Of a DNA stretch of 64,000 nt, positions 16,488 through 24,804 are shown piece by piece; the first letter of the stretch is position 1; each line of letters opens with the position of its first letter. The notes beneath the pieces were generated by a model, which made no database searches, was not told the origin of the DNA, and saw only the letters and a list, made by a program, of their open reading frames with translations. The position numbers and the translations under genes are program-made. This stretch comes from Arthrobacter hankyongi (GTDB lineage Bacteria; Actinomycetota; Actinomycetes; Actinomycetales; Micrococcaceae), in assembly GCF_022012395.1 (NCBI RefSeq), contig NZ_JAKLTQ010000012.1:1-64000 (forward strand), given 5' to 3'.

Positions 16488-17882
16488 ATGAGCCAAGCCG
16501 CAGACGTCCCCGCCCCGCCCACCGGCGCCCGGCCCACGCGCTCACGGGCCGGGGTGCGCGTGCTGGCCTGGGCCTGCTGGGACTGGGGCTCGGCCGCCTT
16601 CAACGCGGTGATGACCACCTTCGTCTTCACCGTCTACCTCACCGGGGATGCCTTCGGCGGCGGCGACCGTGCCTCGGCCGTGCTGGGCTACGGCCTGGCC
16701 GTCTCCGGCGTGGTCATCGCCCTGCTGGCCCCCATCACCGGCCAGCGCTCGGACGCCGGCGGCCGGCGCAGGTTCTTCCTGGGGATCAACAGCCTGGCGG
16801 TGGCGCTGCTGACCGCGCTGTGCTTTTTCGTCCGGCCGGCCCCAGAATTCCTGCTCCTGGGCGTGGGCCTGATCGCGCTCGCCAACATCTTCTACGAATT
16901 CGCCAACGTCAACTACAACGCGATGCTCACCCAGATTTCCACCCCGGCCAGTATCGGCCGGGTCAGCGGGTTCGGCTGGGCGATGGGCTATGCCGGGGGC
17001 ATCGCCGCCCTGGCCCTGGTGCTGGCCGGCTTCGTGCTGCCGGAGACGGGGTGGTTCGGCGTCACGGCCGCGGACGGACTGAACATCCGCCTGGTGGCGG
17101 TCTTCTCCGCCCTGTGGTTCATGGTCTTTGCCCTGCCGGTGCTGTTCGCCGTACCGGAGGTTCCGCGCCGGGCCACCGGGCCGCGCACCGGCCTGCTCGC
17201 CTCCTACGCCGTGCTGGCCCGCCGGATCCGGACGATCTACCGCGCGGACCGGCACACCGTGTACTTCCTGCTCGCCAGCGCGGTCTTCCGCGACGGGCTG
17301 GCGGCCGTCTTCACCTTCGGCGGGGTGATCGCGGCCGGCACCTTCGGTTTCACCCTGACGCAGGTAATCTTCTTTGCCATTGCCGGCAACATCGTCGCCG
17401 CGGCCGGCGCGGTCATCGGCGGCTTCCTGGACGACCGGGCCGGGCCGAAGGCCGTGATCGTCGGCGCGCTGGCCGGCCTGCTGGCCACCGGCGGCGCCCT
17501 GCTGGTCCTGGGTCCGGAGGAGCATGTGCTGTTCGGCGCCGCCTTCGACGGCACGCTGACCTTCTGGGTCTTCGGGCTGCTGCTGTGCCTGTTCGTGGGC
17601 CCGGCGCAGGCTTCCTCACGGGCCTACCTGGCGCGGCTGGCGCCGGAAGGCGAGGAAGGCGGGCTGTTCGGCCTCTACGCCACCACCGGCCGGGCGGTCA
17701 GTTTCCTGGCCCCGTCGCTGTTCGCGCTGTGCATCGGCATATTCGGGTCGCAGCGCTATGGCATCCTCGGGATCCTGCTGGTGCTGCTGGCCGGCCTGCT
17801 GGTCCTGCTCCCCGTCCGGGCCCCCGACCATGCCTGCGCCCGCCCCCGCACCCCCTCCACCCCCGATCGGCTTTCCACTTAA
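16488..17882 (+). CDS. MFS transporter of the UMF1 / Atg22-like family
   Basis: The 464-residue protein has about 12 membrane helices. The N-terminal VLAWACWDWGSAAFNAVMTTFVFTVYL and the following APITGQRSDAGGRRRFFLGIN are characteristic of the UMF1 group related to yeast Atg22 vacuolar effluxers. NYNAMLTQISTPASIGRVSGFGWAMGYAGG is a second family hallmark. Yeast Atg22 exports amino acids; bacterial members have no proven substrate. The stop codon lies inside the left arm of a 50-bp palindrome, so the last residues (LST) are encoded by repeat sequence. Confidence 0.87.
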   Translation: MSQAADVPAPPTGARPTRSRAGVRVLAWACWDWGSAAFNAVMTTFVFTVYLTGDAFGGGDRASAVLGYGLAVSGVVIALLAPITGQRSDAGGRRRFFLGINSLAVALLTALCFFVRPAPEFLLLGVGLIALANIFYEFANVNYNAMLTQISTPASIGRVSGFGWAMGYAGGIAALALVLAGFVLPETGWFGVTAADGLNIRLVAVFSALWFMVFALPVLFAVPEVPRRATGPRTGLLASYAVLARRIRTIYRADRHTVYFLLASAVFRDGLAAVFTFGGVIAAGTFGFTLTQVIFFAIAGNIVAAAGAVIGGFLDDRAGPKAVIVGALAGLLATGGALLVLGPEEHVLFGAAFDGTLTFWVFGLLLCLFVGPAQASSRAYLARLAPEGEEGGLFGLYATTGRAVSFLAPSLFALCIGIFGSQRYGILGILLVLLAGLLVLLPVRAPDHACARPRTPSTPDRLST

Positions 17883-17920
17883 CGACCTTCCCAGCGCTGG
17901 GCAGGTCGTTAAGTGGAAAG
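17871..17920. repeat. 50-bp near-perfect palindrome overlapping the MFS stop codon
   Basis: The arms 17871-17895 and 17896-17920 are complementary at 24 of 25 positions with no loop spacer (centre AGCGCT). The outer 18 bases of each arm, read inward as CTTTCCACTTAACGACCT, are identical. The left arm supplies the TAA of the MFS gene. It lies between convergent MFS and dcd genes and could act as a two-way terminator, but it has no T tracts and is far longer than the other hairpins here. Confidence 0.9.
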
Positions 17921-17960
17921 TCGATGAGAGGTGGGGGCGGCAGCCGGCGGCCGGGGTGGG

Positions 17961-18542
17961 TCAGCGGTCGATCGGGGTGCGGTGGAAGTTCAGGTGGGAA
18001 CGGGAAGCGGTGGGGCCGCGCTGGCCCTGGTAGCGGTTGCCGTATTCACCGGAACCGTACGGGTGCTCGGCCGGGGACGTCAGGCGGAAGAAGCACAGCT
18101 GGCCGATCTTCATGCCCGGCCAGAGCTTGATGGGCAGGGTGGCGACGTTGGACAGTTCCAGCGTGACGTGGCCGGAGAAGCCCGGGTCGATAAACCCTGC
18201 GGTGGAGTGGGTCAGCAGGCCCAGCCGGCCGAGCGAGGACTTGCCTTCGAGCCGGGCCGCAATATCGTCCGGCAGCGTGACCGCCTCGTAGGTGGAGCCC
18301 AGGACGAACTCTCCCGGATGCAGGATGAACGGCTCGTCCGCCGCCACTTCCACCAGCCGGGTCAGCTCCGGCTGCTCCTCGGACGGATCGATGTGGGCAT
18401 ACTTGTGGTTGTCGAAGAGCCGGAAGAACCTGTCGATCCGCACGTCCACGCTGGAGGGCTGGACCATGTCCGGCAGGAAGGGGTCGAGCAGGATCCGTTC
18501 GGCCTTGAGTTCGGCACGGATATCGCGGTCGGAGAGCAGCAC
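17961..18542 (-). CDS. dcd: dCTP deaminase
   Basis: The 193-residue protein has all family motifs: [12 protein letters not shown] (27-37), [11 protein letters not shown] (99-109) and [19 protein letters not shown] (114-132), where Glu129 is the expected catalytic base. The enzyme converts dCTP to dUTP for dTMP synthesis; the actinobacterial form in Mycobacterium also hydrolyses dUTP to dUMP, and that activity is possible here. The start is GTG with no Shine-Dalgarno sequence; a TATTTT element lies 6 bases upstream. Confidence 0.96.
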   Translation of the reverse strand: MLLSDRDIRAELKAERILLDPFLPDMVQPSSVDVRIDRFFRLFDNHKYAHIDPSEEQPELTRLVEVAADEPFILHPGEFVLGSTYEAVTLPDDIAARLEGKSSLGRLGLLTHSTAGFIDPGFSGHVTLELSNVATLPIKLWPGMKIGQLCFFRLTSPAEHPYGSGEYGNRYQGQRGPTASRSHLNFHRTPIDR

Positions 18543-18548
18543 CTACTA

Positions 18549-18554
18549 AAAATA
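18549..18554 (-). promoter_or_regulatory. Candidate -10 element (TATTTT) for leaderless dcd
   Basis: On the minus strand TATTTT ends 6 bases before the GTG start of dcd. Confidence 0.45.
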
Positions 18555-18614
18555 TCGCATCCGGCCCCGTTCCCCCGGCGCGCTGTCCTGCCGATCCGGC
18601 CCGGTGCTGGCAGC

Positions 18615-20051
18615 ATGGAGCCCGTGAACGCCAAGACGAACGCCCTCCCGTGCAGACCGCCGCGCAGCCGGTGGCGGAACCTGCTGGCCACGGCCGCCGT
18701 GCTGTGCCTGTCCGCCGGGGTCCTGTCCGCCGTACCGGCACCGGCCGCGCAGGCCGCGGAACCGGTCCGCGATGCCGGCAGCATCAAGGTCTTCGTCAAC
18801 AAGAGCCACCCGCTGAGCCCGCTGAAGTACAAGCCCGCGGACCTGGCCACGGTCAAGGGCACCGGCTACAGCCTGCGCAAGGAAGCAGCGGGCAAGCTGG
18901 CCGGCCTGTTCTCCGGCGCCCGCAAAGCCGGGCACCGCCTGAAGGTGGTCAGCGCCTACCGTTCGTACGGCCAGCAGTCCTCGCTCTACAGCTCCTACGT
19001 GCGCACGTACGGCCGGGCCTATGCCGACTCGATCTCGGCGCGGCCCGGCTACAGCGAGCACCAAACCGGTCTGGCCGTGGACGTGGGGCAGGCCACGGCG
19101 ACCTGCTGGCTGGAGGCCTGTTTCGGCAGCACGCCGGAGGGCCGGTGGGTGGCGAAGAACGCCTACAAGTACGGCTTCATCGTCCGCTACCCGAAGGGCC
19201 AGCAGCAGGTCACCGGCTACACCTACGAACCGTGGCACCTGCGCTATGTGGGCGTGACGCTCGCCTCCGTGCTGCGCACCAGGGGCATTCCCACCCTGGA
19301 GCACTACTACACCGTGGGCAAACCGAGCCTGCGCGGCACCGCCGACCTGCTGGCCACGGATCCGGCCGGCGACCTCTGGCGCTATCCGGGCGGTACCGGC
19401 AAGCTGCGGCCCCGGGTCCGGATCGACACCACCGGGTACAACACGGTGCAGGCCGGCTTCGCCCTCGACTGGAACCGGGATGGGACCCTGGACCTGCTGC
19501 TGCAACTGAAGGACGGACGCCTGCTGGCCAATTACGGCAAGGCCGGCGGCGGCTTCCGCAGCCCGGTCCAGGTGGGCGCCGGCTTCCGGGGGATGTCCCT
19601 GGCCGCCGGGCGCTGGGTGGGCACGCACAAGTACCCCGGCGTCGTCGCCCGCACCGCGGGCGGCACCCTACGCTACTTCCGCAATGCCTCGGGCAAGGCG
19701 GTCTCCGCCGGGACCCGGATTGCCACCGGCTTCGCCGGGGCGCGGCTCACCATGGCGGACTGGGACCGGGATGGCCGGCAGGACCTGCTGGCCATCCGCG
19801 GCGGAGCCTTGTACGTGCAGCGCGGCGACGGTGCCGGCCGCTTCGCCGGCGCGGCCCGGAAGGTCGGCTCCCGCGGCTGGAACGACGTCGCCGGGCTGAC
19901 GCCGCTGCGCGGCTACGCCGGCCGCGGCAGCACCGGGCTGATGGCCATGTTCAAGGACGGCAGGCTCCGCTACTATCCGTACAGCCAGGCCCGGCTGGGC
20001 AGCGGCAGCACCGAGGCCACGGGGTTCCGGAACCGGACCGTGTTCGGCTGA
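18615..20051 (+). CDS. Secreted M15 D-alanyl-D-alanine carboxypeptidase (VanY-like) with VCBS-type repeats
   Basis: The 478-residue protein has an N-terminal signal peptide (hydrophobic core ~22-45, likely cleavage after PAAQA). Residues ~60-215 form a VanY/M15 zinc peptidase: SEHQTGLAVD gives His149 and Asp156, and EPWHLRYVG gives Glu205 and His208. It would cut D-Ala from peptidoglycan stem peptides outside the membrane. Residues ~240-478 carry FG-GAP/VCBS-like repeats (FALDWNRDGTLDLLLQ; MADWDRDGRQDLLAIR), probably a beta-propeller for carbohydrate or wall binding. A GTG at 18624 is an alternative start. Confidence 0.9.
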   Translation: MEPVNAKTNALPCRPPRSRWRNLLATAAVLCLSAGVLSAVPAPAAQAAEPVRDAGSIKVFVNKSHPLSPLKYKPADLATVKGTGYSLRKEAAGKLAGLFSGARKAGHRLKVVSAYRSYGQQSSLYSSYVRTYGRAYADSISARPGYSEHQTGLAVDVGQATATCWLEACFGSTPEGRWVAKNAYKYGFIVRYPKGQQQVTGYTYEPWHLRYVGVTLASVLRTRGIPTLEHYYTVGKPSLRGTADLLATDPAGDLWRYPGGTGKLRPRVRIDTTGYNTVQAGFALDWNRDGTLDLLLQLKDGRLLANYGKAGGGFRSPVQVGAGFRGMSLAAGRWVGTHKYPGVVARTAGGTLRYFRNASGKAVSAGTRIATGFAGARLTMADWDRDGRQDLLAIRGGALYVQRGDGAGRFAGAARKVGSRGWNDVAGLTPLRGYAGRGSTGLMAMFKDGRLRYYPYSQARLGSGSTEATGFRNRTVFG

Positions 20052-20070
20052 GCCGCCGCGGGCCCCGGGG

Positions 20071-20934
20071 CTAGCCGTTGTCCGTGCCGATTTCGGTGCG
20101 CACCGCGAACAGTTCGGGGAAAAACGTCAGGTCCAGGGCCTTGCGCAGGAAGCCAGCCCCGGAGGAACCGCCGGTGCCGCGCTTCATGCCGATGATCCGC
20201 TCCACCGTCTTCAGGTGCCGGAACCGCCAGAGCTGGAAATTGTCCTCCAGGTCCACCAGTTCCTCGCAGGCCTCGTAGACGTCCCAGTTTCCGTGCGCAT
20301 GCTCGTAGATCTCCTTGAAGACCGGCAGCAGCGCGGGCTCGAAGACGTGGGCCTGGCGCACGTCGCGGTCCAGCAGCCCTTCGGGGACCGGGTAGCCGCG
20401 CCGGTGCAGCAGCGCCAGGAACTCGTCGTAGATGCTGCTCTGCTCCAGCAGTTCGGTGAGCAGCCGGTGCGCTTCCGGCAGGGCCTCGAAGACCGCGAGC
20501 ATGCCGGCGTTCTTATTGCCCAGCAGGAATTCGACGGCGCGGTACTGGAAGGACTGGAATCCCGAGGCGGCTCCGAGGTCGCCGCGGAATTCGGCGTATT
20601 CCGCCGGGGTCAGCGTGGCCAGCACCGGCCACTGCTCGATCAGCACATGCTGGATGTGCTTGATGCGGGCGATGCCCTTCATGGCCGAGCGCAGGTCGTC
20701 CCCGCGCAACTGCCGGCGCACGGCGCGCAGCTCGTGCAGGATGAGCTTGAACCAGAGCTCGGTGGTCTGGTGCTGGATGATGAACAGCAGCTCGTCGTGA
20801 TGCTCCGGCCGGCTCACCGGGACCTGGGCGGACAGCAGCCGGTCCAGCTGCAGGTAGGAGCCGTAGTCCATCCTGCCGGAGAAGTCTGTTTCGATCCCGC
20901 TTTCGATGCGGCGGGTGTTCTTTTCGACCACCAT
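20071..20934 (-). CDS. kynA: Tryptophan 2,3-dioxygenase
   Basis: The 287-residue haem enzyme opens the indole ring of L-tryptophan to N-formylkynurenine. The catalytic and haem-binding residues fall at the same numbers as in the Xanthomonas enzyme: His55 in FIIQHQTTELWFK, Arg117 in AEYAEFRGDLG, His240 in WRFRHLKTVERIIG and Thr254 in KRGTGGSSG. Formamidase and kynureninase genes, usual partners, are not in this window. The ATG at 20934 is chosen over a longer frame because a TAAGGT element lies 7 bases upstream and homologues start near here. Confidence 0.95.
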   Translation of the reverse strand: MVVEKNTRRIESGIETDFSGRMDYGSYLQLDRLLSAQVPVSRPEHHDELLFIIQHQTTELWFKLILHELRAVRRQLRGDDLRSAMKGIARIKHIQHVLIEQWPVLATLTPAEYAEFRGDLGAASGFQSFQYRAVEFLLGNKNAGMLAVFEALPEAHRLLTELLEQSSIYDEFLALLHRRGYPVPEGLLDRDVRQAHVFEPALLPVFKEIYEHAHGNWDVYEACEELVDLEDNFQLWRFRHLKTVERIIGMKRGTGGSSGAGFLRKALDLTFFPELFAVRTEIGTDNG

Positions 20935-20941
20935 GGGGACC

Positions 20942-20947
20942 ACCTTA
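20942..20947 (-). promoter_or_regulatory. Candidate -10 element (TAAGGT) for leaderless kynA
   Basis: On the minus strand TAAGGT ends 7 bases before the kynA ATG; no ribosome binding site is seen in between. Confidence 0.4.
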
Positions 20948-21002
20948 CGGCCACCGGCGGCGGCCGGCCCGGTGCCCGCGGCGAACGGCTGGTCTGGGCC
21001 GT

Positions 21003-21008
21003 TAGAGT
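21003..21008 (+). promoter_or_regulatory. Candidate -10 element (TAGAGT) for leaderless khtT
   Basis: TAGAGT ends 6 bases before the ATG at 21015. It faces the kynA element 55 bases away in a compact divergent promoter region. Confidence 0.45.
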
Positions 21009-21014
21009 GGTGCC

Positions 21015-21497
21015 ATGGACGTGCAAGAAACACCGCTGCCCGGCATCGGTGTCCGCCGCGAGATCATCCTCGGCAGCGGGCGCCGGGTGGGCATCGTCAT
21101 CCAGCGTGACGGCCAGACCGAACTGATCATCTCCCGGGTGGACGACCCGGACGCCGTCCTGGCCTCCATCCCGCTGAGCACCGAGGAGGCCGCCACCCTG
21201 GGCAGCCTGCTCGGCGGTCCGCAGCTGGTGGCCCAGCTGGCCGAGGAGCACAGCGACCTGCCGGGCGTGAGCACGCGCCAGTTCCTGATCACCGAAGGCA
21301 CCCCGTTCGCCGGCCGCCTGCTGGGCGACACCAGGCTGCGGACGCGCACCGCTGCTTCGATCGTGGCCATCCTGCGCAACGGCCTGGTAGTGCCCTCCCC
21401 CACCCCGAACGACATCATCGAGCCGGGCGACCTGCTCATCGTCGTGGGCACGCCGGACGGGCTCGACGCCGCGTCCGCCATCCTGCACGGAAGCTAG
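21015..21497 (+). CDS. khtT: Regulatory subunit of a cation/H+ antiporter (KhtT-like, TrkA-C domain)
   Basis: The 160-residue soluble protein has an N-terminal part (LPGIGVRREIILGSGRRVGIV) as in KhtT/AmhM and a C-terminal TrkA-C/RCK domain (~75-155), ending in NDIIEPGDLLIVVGTPDGL. In Bacillus, KhtT gates the K+ efflux antiporter KhtU in response to c-di-AMP and pH; whether that ligand applies here is inferred. The membrane partner starts 6 bases downstream. Confidence 0.88.
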   Translation: MDVQETPLPGIGVRREIILGSGRRVGIVIQRDGQTELIISRVDDPDAVLASIPLSTEEAATLGSLLGGPQLVAQLAEEHSDLPGVSTRQFLITEGTPFAGRLLGDTRLRTRTAASIVAILRNGLVVPSPTPNDIIEPGDLLIVVGTPDGLDAASAILHGS

Positions 21498-21503
21498 GCC
21501 GCC

Positions 21504-22679
21504 GTGGGCGCCACGACGGCGACGCTCATCGAGCTCGGGATCGTCTTCCTCGGGCTCGGAATGCTGGGCCGGCTGGCTGCCCGTTTCGGCATGTCCCCCG
21601 TGCCGCTCTACCTGCTGGGCGGGCTGGCCTTCGGCCAGGGCGGGCTCGTCGAATTCCGCGGCATCGCCGAATTCGGCCATATCGCCGGGGAAATCGGTGT
21701 AGTGCTGCTGCTGTTAATGCTCGGACTGGAATATACGGCCATGGAGCTGGTGACCGGGCTGAAGCAGTCCTGGCAAGCCGGCGTGGTGGACCTGGTCCTG
21801 AATTTCACCCCCGGTGCGGCGCTGGCGATCGTGCTGGGCTGGGGGCCGGTGGGGGCCATGGTCCTGGGCGGGGTGACCTATATTTCCTCCTCGGGCATCG
21901 CCGCGAAGGTCCTCACCGACCTGGGCCGGCTGGGCAACCGGGAGACCCCGGCGGTCCTGGCCGTGCTGGTGCTGGAGGACCTGGCGATGGCCGCCTACCT
22001 GCCGGTGCTGACCGCCGTGCTGGCCGGCATCGGGCTGCTCGGCGGGGCCACGGCGCTGGGGATCTCGCTGCTGGTGATTACCGTGGTGCTGCTCGCGGCG
22101 CTGCGCTTCGGGCACCGGATATCGGGCTGGATCCACAGCCCCGAGCAGGAGACCTTCCTGCTCAAGCTCATCGGCGCCGCCCTGCTGGTGGCCGGCGTGG
22201 CCTCGGCCCTGCAGGTTTCGGCGGCCGTGGGCGCCTTCCTGCTGGGCATCGCGATCTCCGGGGCGACGGCGGACAGCGCGAGCCGGCTGCTGGAACCGCT
22301 GCGGGACCTGTTCGCCGCCATGTTCTTCGTGGCGTTCGGCCTGAACACCGATCCTTCCACCATGCCCCCGGTGCTGGGCTGGGCGCTGCTGCTGGGGATC
22401 GTCACTGCGGTGACCAAGGTCGCCACCGGTGCCTGGACGGCCTGGCGGGCGGGCATCGGCCGCTGGGGCCGGGTGCGCGCCGGTACGGTGCTGATTGCCC
22501 GCGGCGAGTTTTCCATCGTGATCGCCGGGCTGGCGGTCGCCTCAGGCCTGCTGCCGACGGAGTTGAACGCCCTCGTGGCCGCGTATGTGCTGCTGATGGC
22601 CGTCGCCGGCCCCATCGCCACGCGGTTTGCCGAACCGATCCTGCGCCGGCTGACCCGCCAGCCGGAATACGCCGGCTGA
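21504..22679 (+). CDS. khtU: CPA2-type K+/H+ antiporter (KhtU-like)
   Basis: The 391-residue protein has about 12 helices and the CPA2 (Kef) Na+/H+ exchanger fold. Signature stretches include LLLMLGLEYTAMELVTGLKQSW, GVTYISSSGIAAKVLTDLGRLGNRETPAVLAVLVLEDLAMA and RGEFSIVIAGLA near the C-terminus. There is no fused RCK domain, in keeping with the separate KhtT gene upstream. The likely role is K+ (or other monovalent cation) efflux in exchange for protons. The GTG start has a short spacer from khtT. Its stop codon abuts the stop of the convergent next gene. Confidence 0.9.
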   Translation: MGATTATLIELGIVFLGLGMLGRLAARFGMSPVPLYLLGGLAFGQGGLVEFRGIAEFGHIAGEIGVVLLLLMLGLEYTAMELVTGLKQSWQAGVVDLVLNFTPGAALAIVLGWGPVGAMVLGGVTYISSSGIAAKVLTDLGRLGNRETPAVLAVLVLEDLAMAAYLPVLTAVLAGIGLLGGATALGISLLVITVVLLAALRFGHRISGWIHSPEQETFLLKLIGAALLVAGVASALQVSAAVGAFLLGIAISGATADSASRLLEPLRDLFAAMFFVAFGLNTDPSTMPPVLGWALLLGIVTAVTKVATGAWTAWRAGIGRWGRVRAGTVLIARGEFSIVIAGLAVASGLLPTELNALVAAYVLLMAVAGPIATRFAEPILRRLTRQPEYAG

Positions 22680-23291
22680 TCAGCGCACCGAAGCATCCCA
22701 CCGCCAAGGCAATCCGCGCGTCGCCGGCGTCCGCCCGCAGGCGCCGAGCAGATCCTGCCAGGGGTCGCCGGTGCGAACCGCAGCCGGAAACAGCCGGTCC
22801 AGGACGCGGGCGCAGACCGACGCGTCGGCTGCATACGGGATCTGGTGGACCGTCAGGATATCGAAGGCATGCACCGCAGCCTCCACGATCCCCATCGCCG
22901 CAAACCCCTCGGCGTCGGAAATCCCCATCGGGTGGTAGCCGCGCTTGCCGTCCGCCGTCGCCACCACCGAACACAGTAACCCCGCCGCGGCATCCAGGCA
23001 GCGCAGGATGCCGCGGGTGCCGGCCGCAGGGTCCGGGTAGAAGATGATCCGCGGGCCGCCGGCGCGCAGCGGCGGCGGCTCCAGCAGTTCCACGTAGTCG
23101 TCCTGGGGCGGCCGGCTGCCGGACAGCTGCAGGGCGTAGCCGCCCAGATCATCCAGGATATGTCCCGCGGTCTCGCGGCAGGTCCAGGCCAGCTCGAAGG
23201 CCGGCCGGTCCCAGGCCTCGTCCGGTAGCAGGGCAAAGCGCTCCAGCACGCCGTCGGCCACGCGGCGCAGGTCCTCACTGGTGACAGTCAT
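22680..23291 (-). CDS. DinB / maleylpyruvate-isomerase N-terminal-like protein
   Basis: The 203-residue protein opens with TSEDLRRVADGVLERFALLPDEAWDRPAFELAWTCRETAGHILDDLGGYA, the four-helix pattern of the DinB-like / mycothiol-dependent maleylpyruvate isomerase N-terminal family. The helix-borne His (AGHILDD) and the later HAFDILTVH fit a metal site. Members include thiol S-transferases; no substrate can be assigned. The ATG at 23291 has a CAGGAT sequence 6 bases upstream. Its end meets khtU tail to tail with no spacer. Confidence 0.7.
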   Translation of the reverse strand: MTVTSEDLRRVADGVLERFALLPDEAWDRPAFELAWTCRETAGHILDDLGGYALQLSGSRPPQDDYVELLEPPPLRAGGPRIIFYPDPAAGTRGILRCLDAAAGLLCSVVATADGKRGYHPMGISDAEGFAAMGIVEAAVHAFDILTVHQIPYAADASVCARVLDRLFPAAVRTGDPWQDLLGACGRTPATRGLPWRWDASVR

Positions 23292-23490
23292 GCACCGATC
23301 CTGCCAGATCGCAGCAATCGGACGGGCCGGCCCGGGCACAGAATGCAGCTTTTTCCCTGTGCCCCGCCCGCCGGCGCTAGCGGAAATCTCCGGCGGGGGC
23401 TTATGGTCGGTACCAAGGTTGCTTAGCATCGCCGCCTGCGGGTGGGACGCATGCTCTGGTCGGCTACAAGGATGTGGAGGCGGGGTATCT

Positions 23491-24804
23491 ATGACAGCGG
23501 AATCCAGCAGCCGGCGCAGGGCCCGCGGCAGGCCGCGCACCCTGGCCGTCCTCGCGTCGGCCGCCCTGCTGCTCGGCGGCTGCTCCGCGCCGGAGGGGCC
23601 GCCGGTCCTGACCTGGTACATCAATCCGGATGCCGGCGGACAGGCCGCCATCGCCGCCAAATGCACCGAGGCAGCCGGCGGCAAGTACCGGATCGAAACA
23701 TCGCTGCTGCCCAATGACGCCGCCTCCCAGCGCGAACAGCTGGCCCGCCGTCTTGCGGCCGGGGATTCCTCGCTGGACATCATGAGCCTGGACCCGCCGT
23801 TTGTTCCCGAACTGGCCGAGCCCGGCTTCCTGGCCCCGGTTCCGGCCGGCACTGCGCGGCGCACCACGCAGAACGTGGTGGAGGGCGCGCTCACCGGCGC
23901 CAAGTGGAAGGACAAACTGGTCACCGTGCCGTTCTGGGCCAATACCCAGCTGCTCTGGTACCGCAAATCGGTGGCGCGCGCGGCCGGCCTGGACATGTCC
24001 AGGCCGGTGACCTGGGATCAGCTCATCGATGCGGCCAAGCGCGAAAAGAAGTACCTCGGCGTGCAGGGAGCGCTGGCCGAATCCATGACGGTCTGGGTCA
24101 ACGCCCTGGTCGCTTCCGGCGGCGGGCAGATTATCGAGAACCCGGACGCGCCGGCGGACCAGATCAAGCTCGGCCTGGACTCCCCCGCCGGCACCAAGGC
24201 GGCCGGGATCGTCTCGACCATCGGCAAGGAAGGACTCGGCAGCCCGGGCCTGCCTACCCAGAACGAGAACACATCGATGCTCCTTTTCCAAGGCAGCGAC
24301 GGCTCCTTCATGGTGAACTGGCCGTTCATCTGGCCGGCCACCAAGGACGGCGTCAAGGGCGGCAACCTGAAGCCCGCGCTGCTGGCGGACATCGGCTGGG
24401 GCCTGTACCCGCAGGTCACCCCCGGGCGGGACTCCGCTCCCCCGCTGGGCGGCATCAACCTCGGCGTCGGCGCCGCCAGCAAGCATCCGGACCTGGCCTA
24501 CCAGGCCATCGAATGCATCGTCAGCCCCGGGAACCAGGCCGAATACTTCGTCACCAACGGCAATCCGCCGTCGAACACCGAAGCCTACAACGATCCCCGG
24601 GTCAAGCAGGCCTTCCCGATGGCCGCCACCATCCGGCGGTCCCTGGAACTGGCCAAGCCGCGTCCCCAGACGCCCTACTACAACGAAGTGTCCACGGGGA
24701 TCCAGCAGAACTGGGCGCCTCCGTCCGCCGTGGACCCGCGGAGCACCCCGGAGTCCACCACCAAGTTCATCCTCGAAGTGCTCAGAGGGGAGCGGCTGCT
24801 GTGA
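23491..24804 (+). CDS. lpqY: Sugar ABC transporter substrate-binding lipoprotein, LpqY-like
   Basis: The 437-residue exported lipoprotein has a lipobox LLGGC with Cys31. Segments such as WANTQLLWYRKSVAR, MVNWPFIW, LGGINLGVGAASKHPD and the C-terminal FPMAATIRRSLELAKPRPQTP parallel mycobacterial LpqY, the trehalose-recycling binding protein. Gene order with two permeases and an ATPase matches lpqY-sugA-sugB-sugC. Trehalose is the best guess, but other alpha-glucosides are possible. GGAGGCGGGG lies just upstream of the ATG. The 199-base spacer to the divergent DinB-like gene should hold the operon promoter. Confidence 0.87.
   Translation: MTAESSSRRRARGRPRTLAVLASAALLLGGCSAPEGPPVLTWYINPDAGGQAAIAAKCTEAAGGKYRIETSLLPNDAASQREQLARRLAAGDSSLDIMSLDPPFVPELAEPGFLAPVPAGTARRTTQNVVEGALTGAKWKDKLVTVPFWANTQLLWYRKSVARAAGLDMSRPVTWDQLIDAAKREKKYLGVQGALAESMTVWVNALVASGGGQIIENPDAPADQIKLGLDSPAGTKAAGIVSTIGKEGLGSPGLPTQNENTSMLLFQGSDGSFMVNWPFIWPATKDGVKGGNLKPALLADIGWGLYPQVTPGRDSAPPLGGINLGVGAASKHPDLAYQAIECIVSPGNQAEYFVTNGNPPSNTEAYNDPRVKQAFPMAATIRRSLELAKPRPQTPYYNEVSTGIQQNWAPPSAVDPRSTPESTTKFILEVLRGERLL

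Noticed and set aside
13768-16491. 907-codon plus-strand frame opposite mrpA
   Set aside because: Low-complexity Gln/Gly/His/Arg composition, no motifs, and fully antisense to a clear MrpA/B protein.
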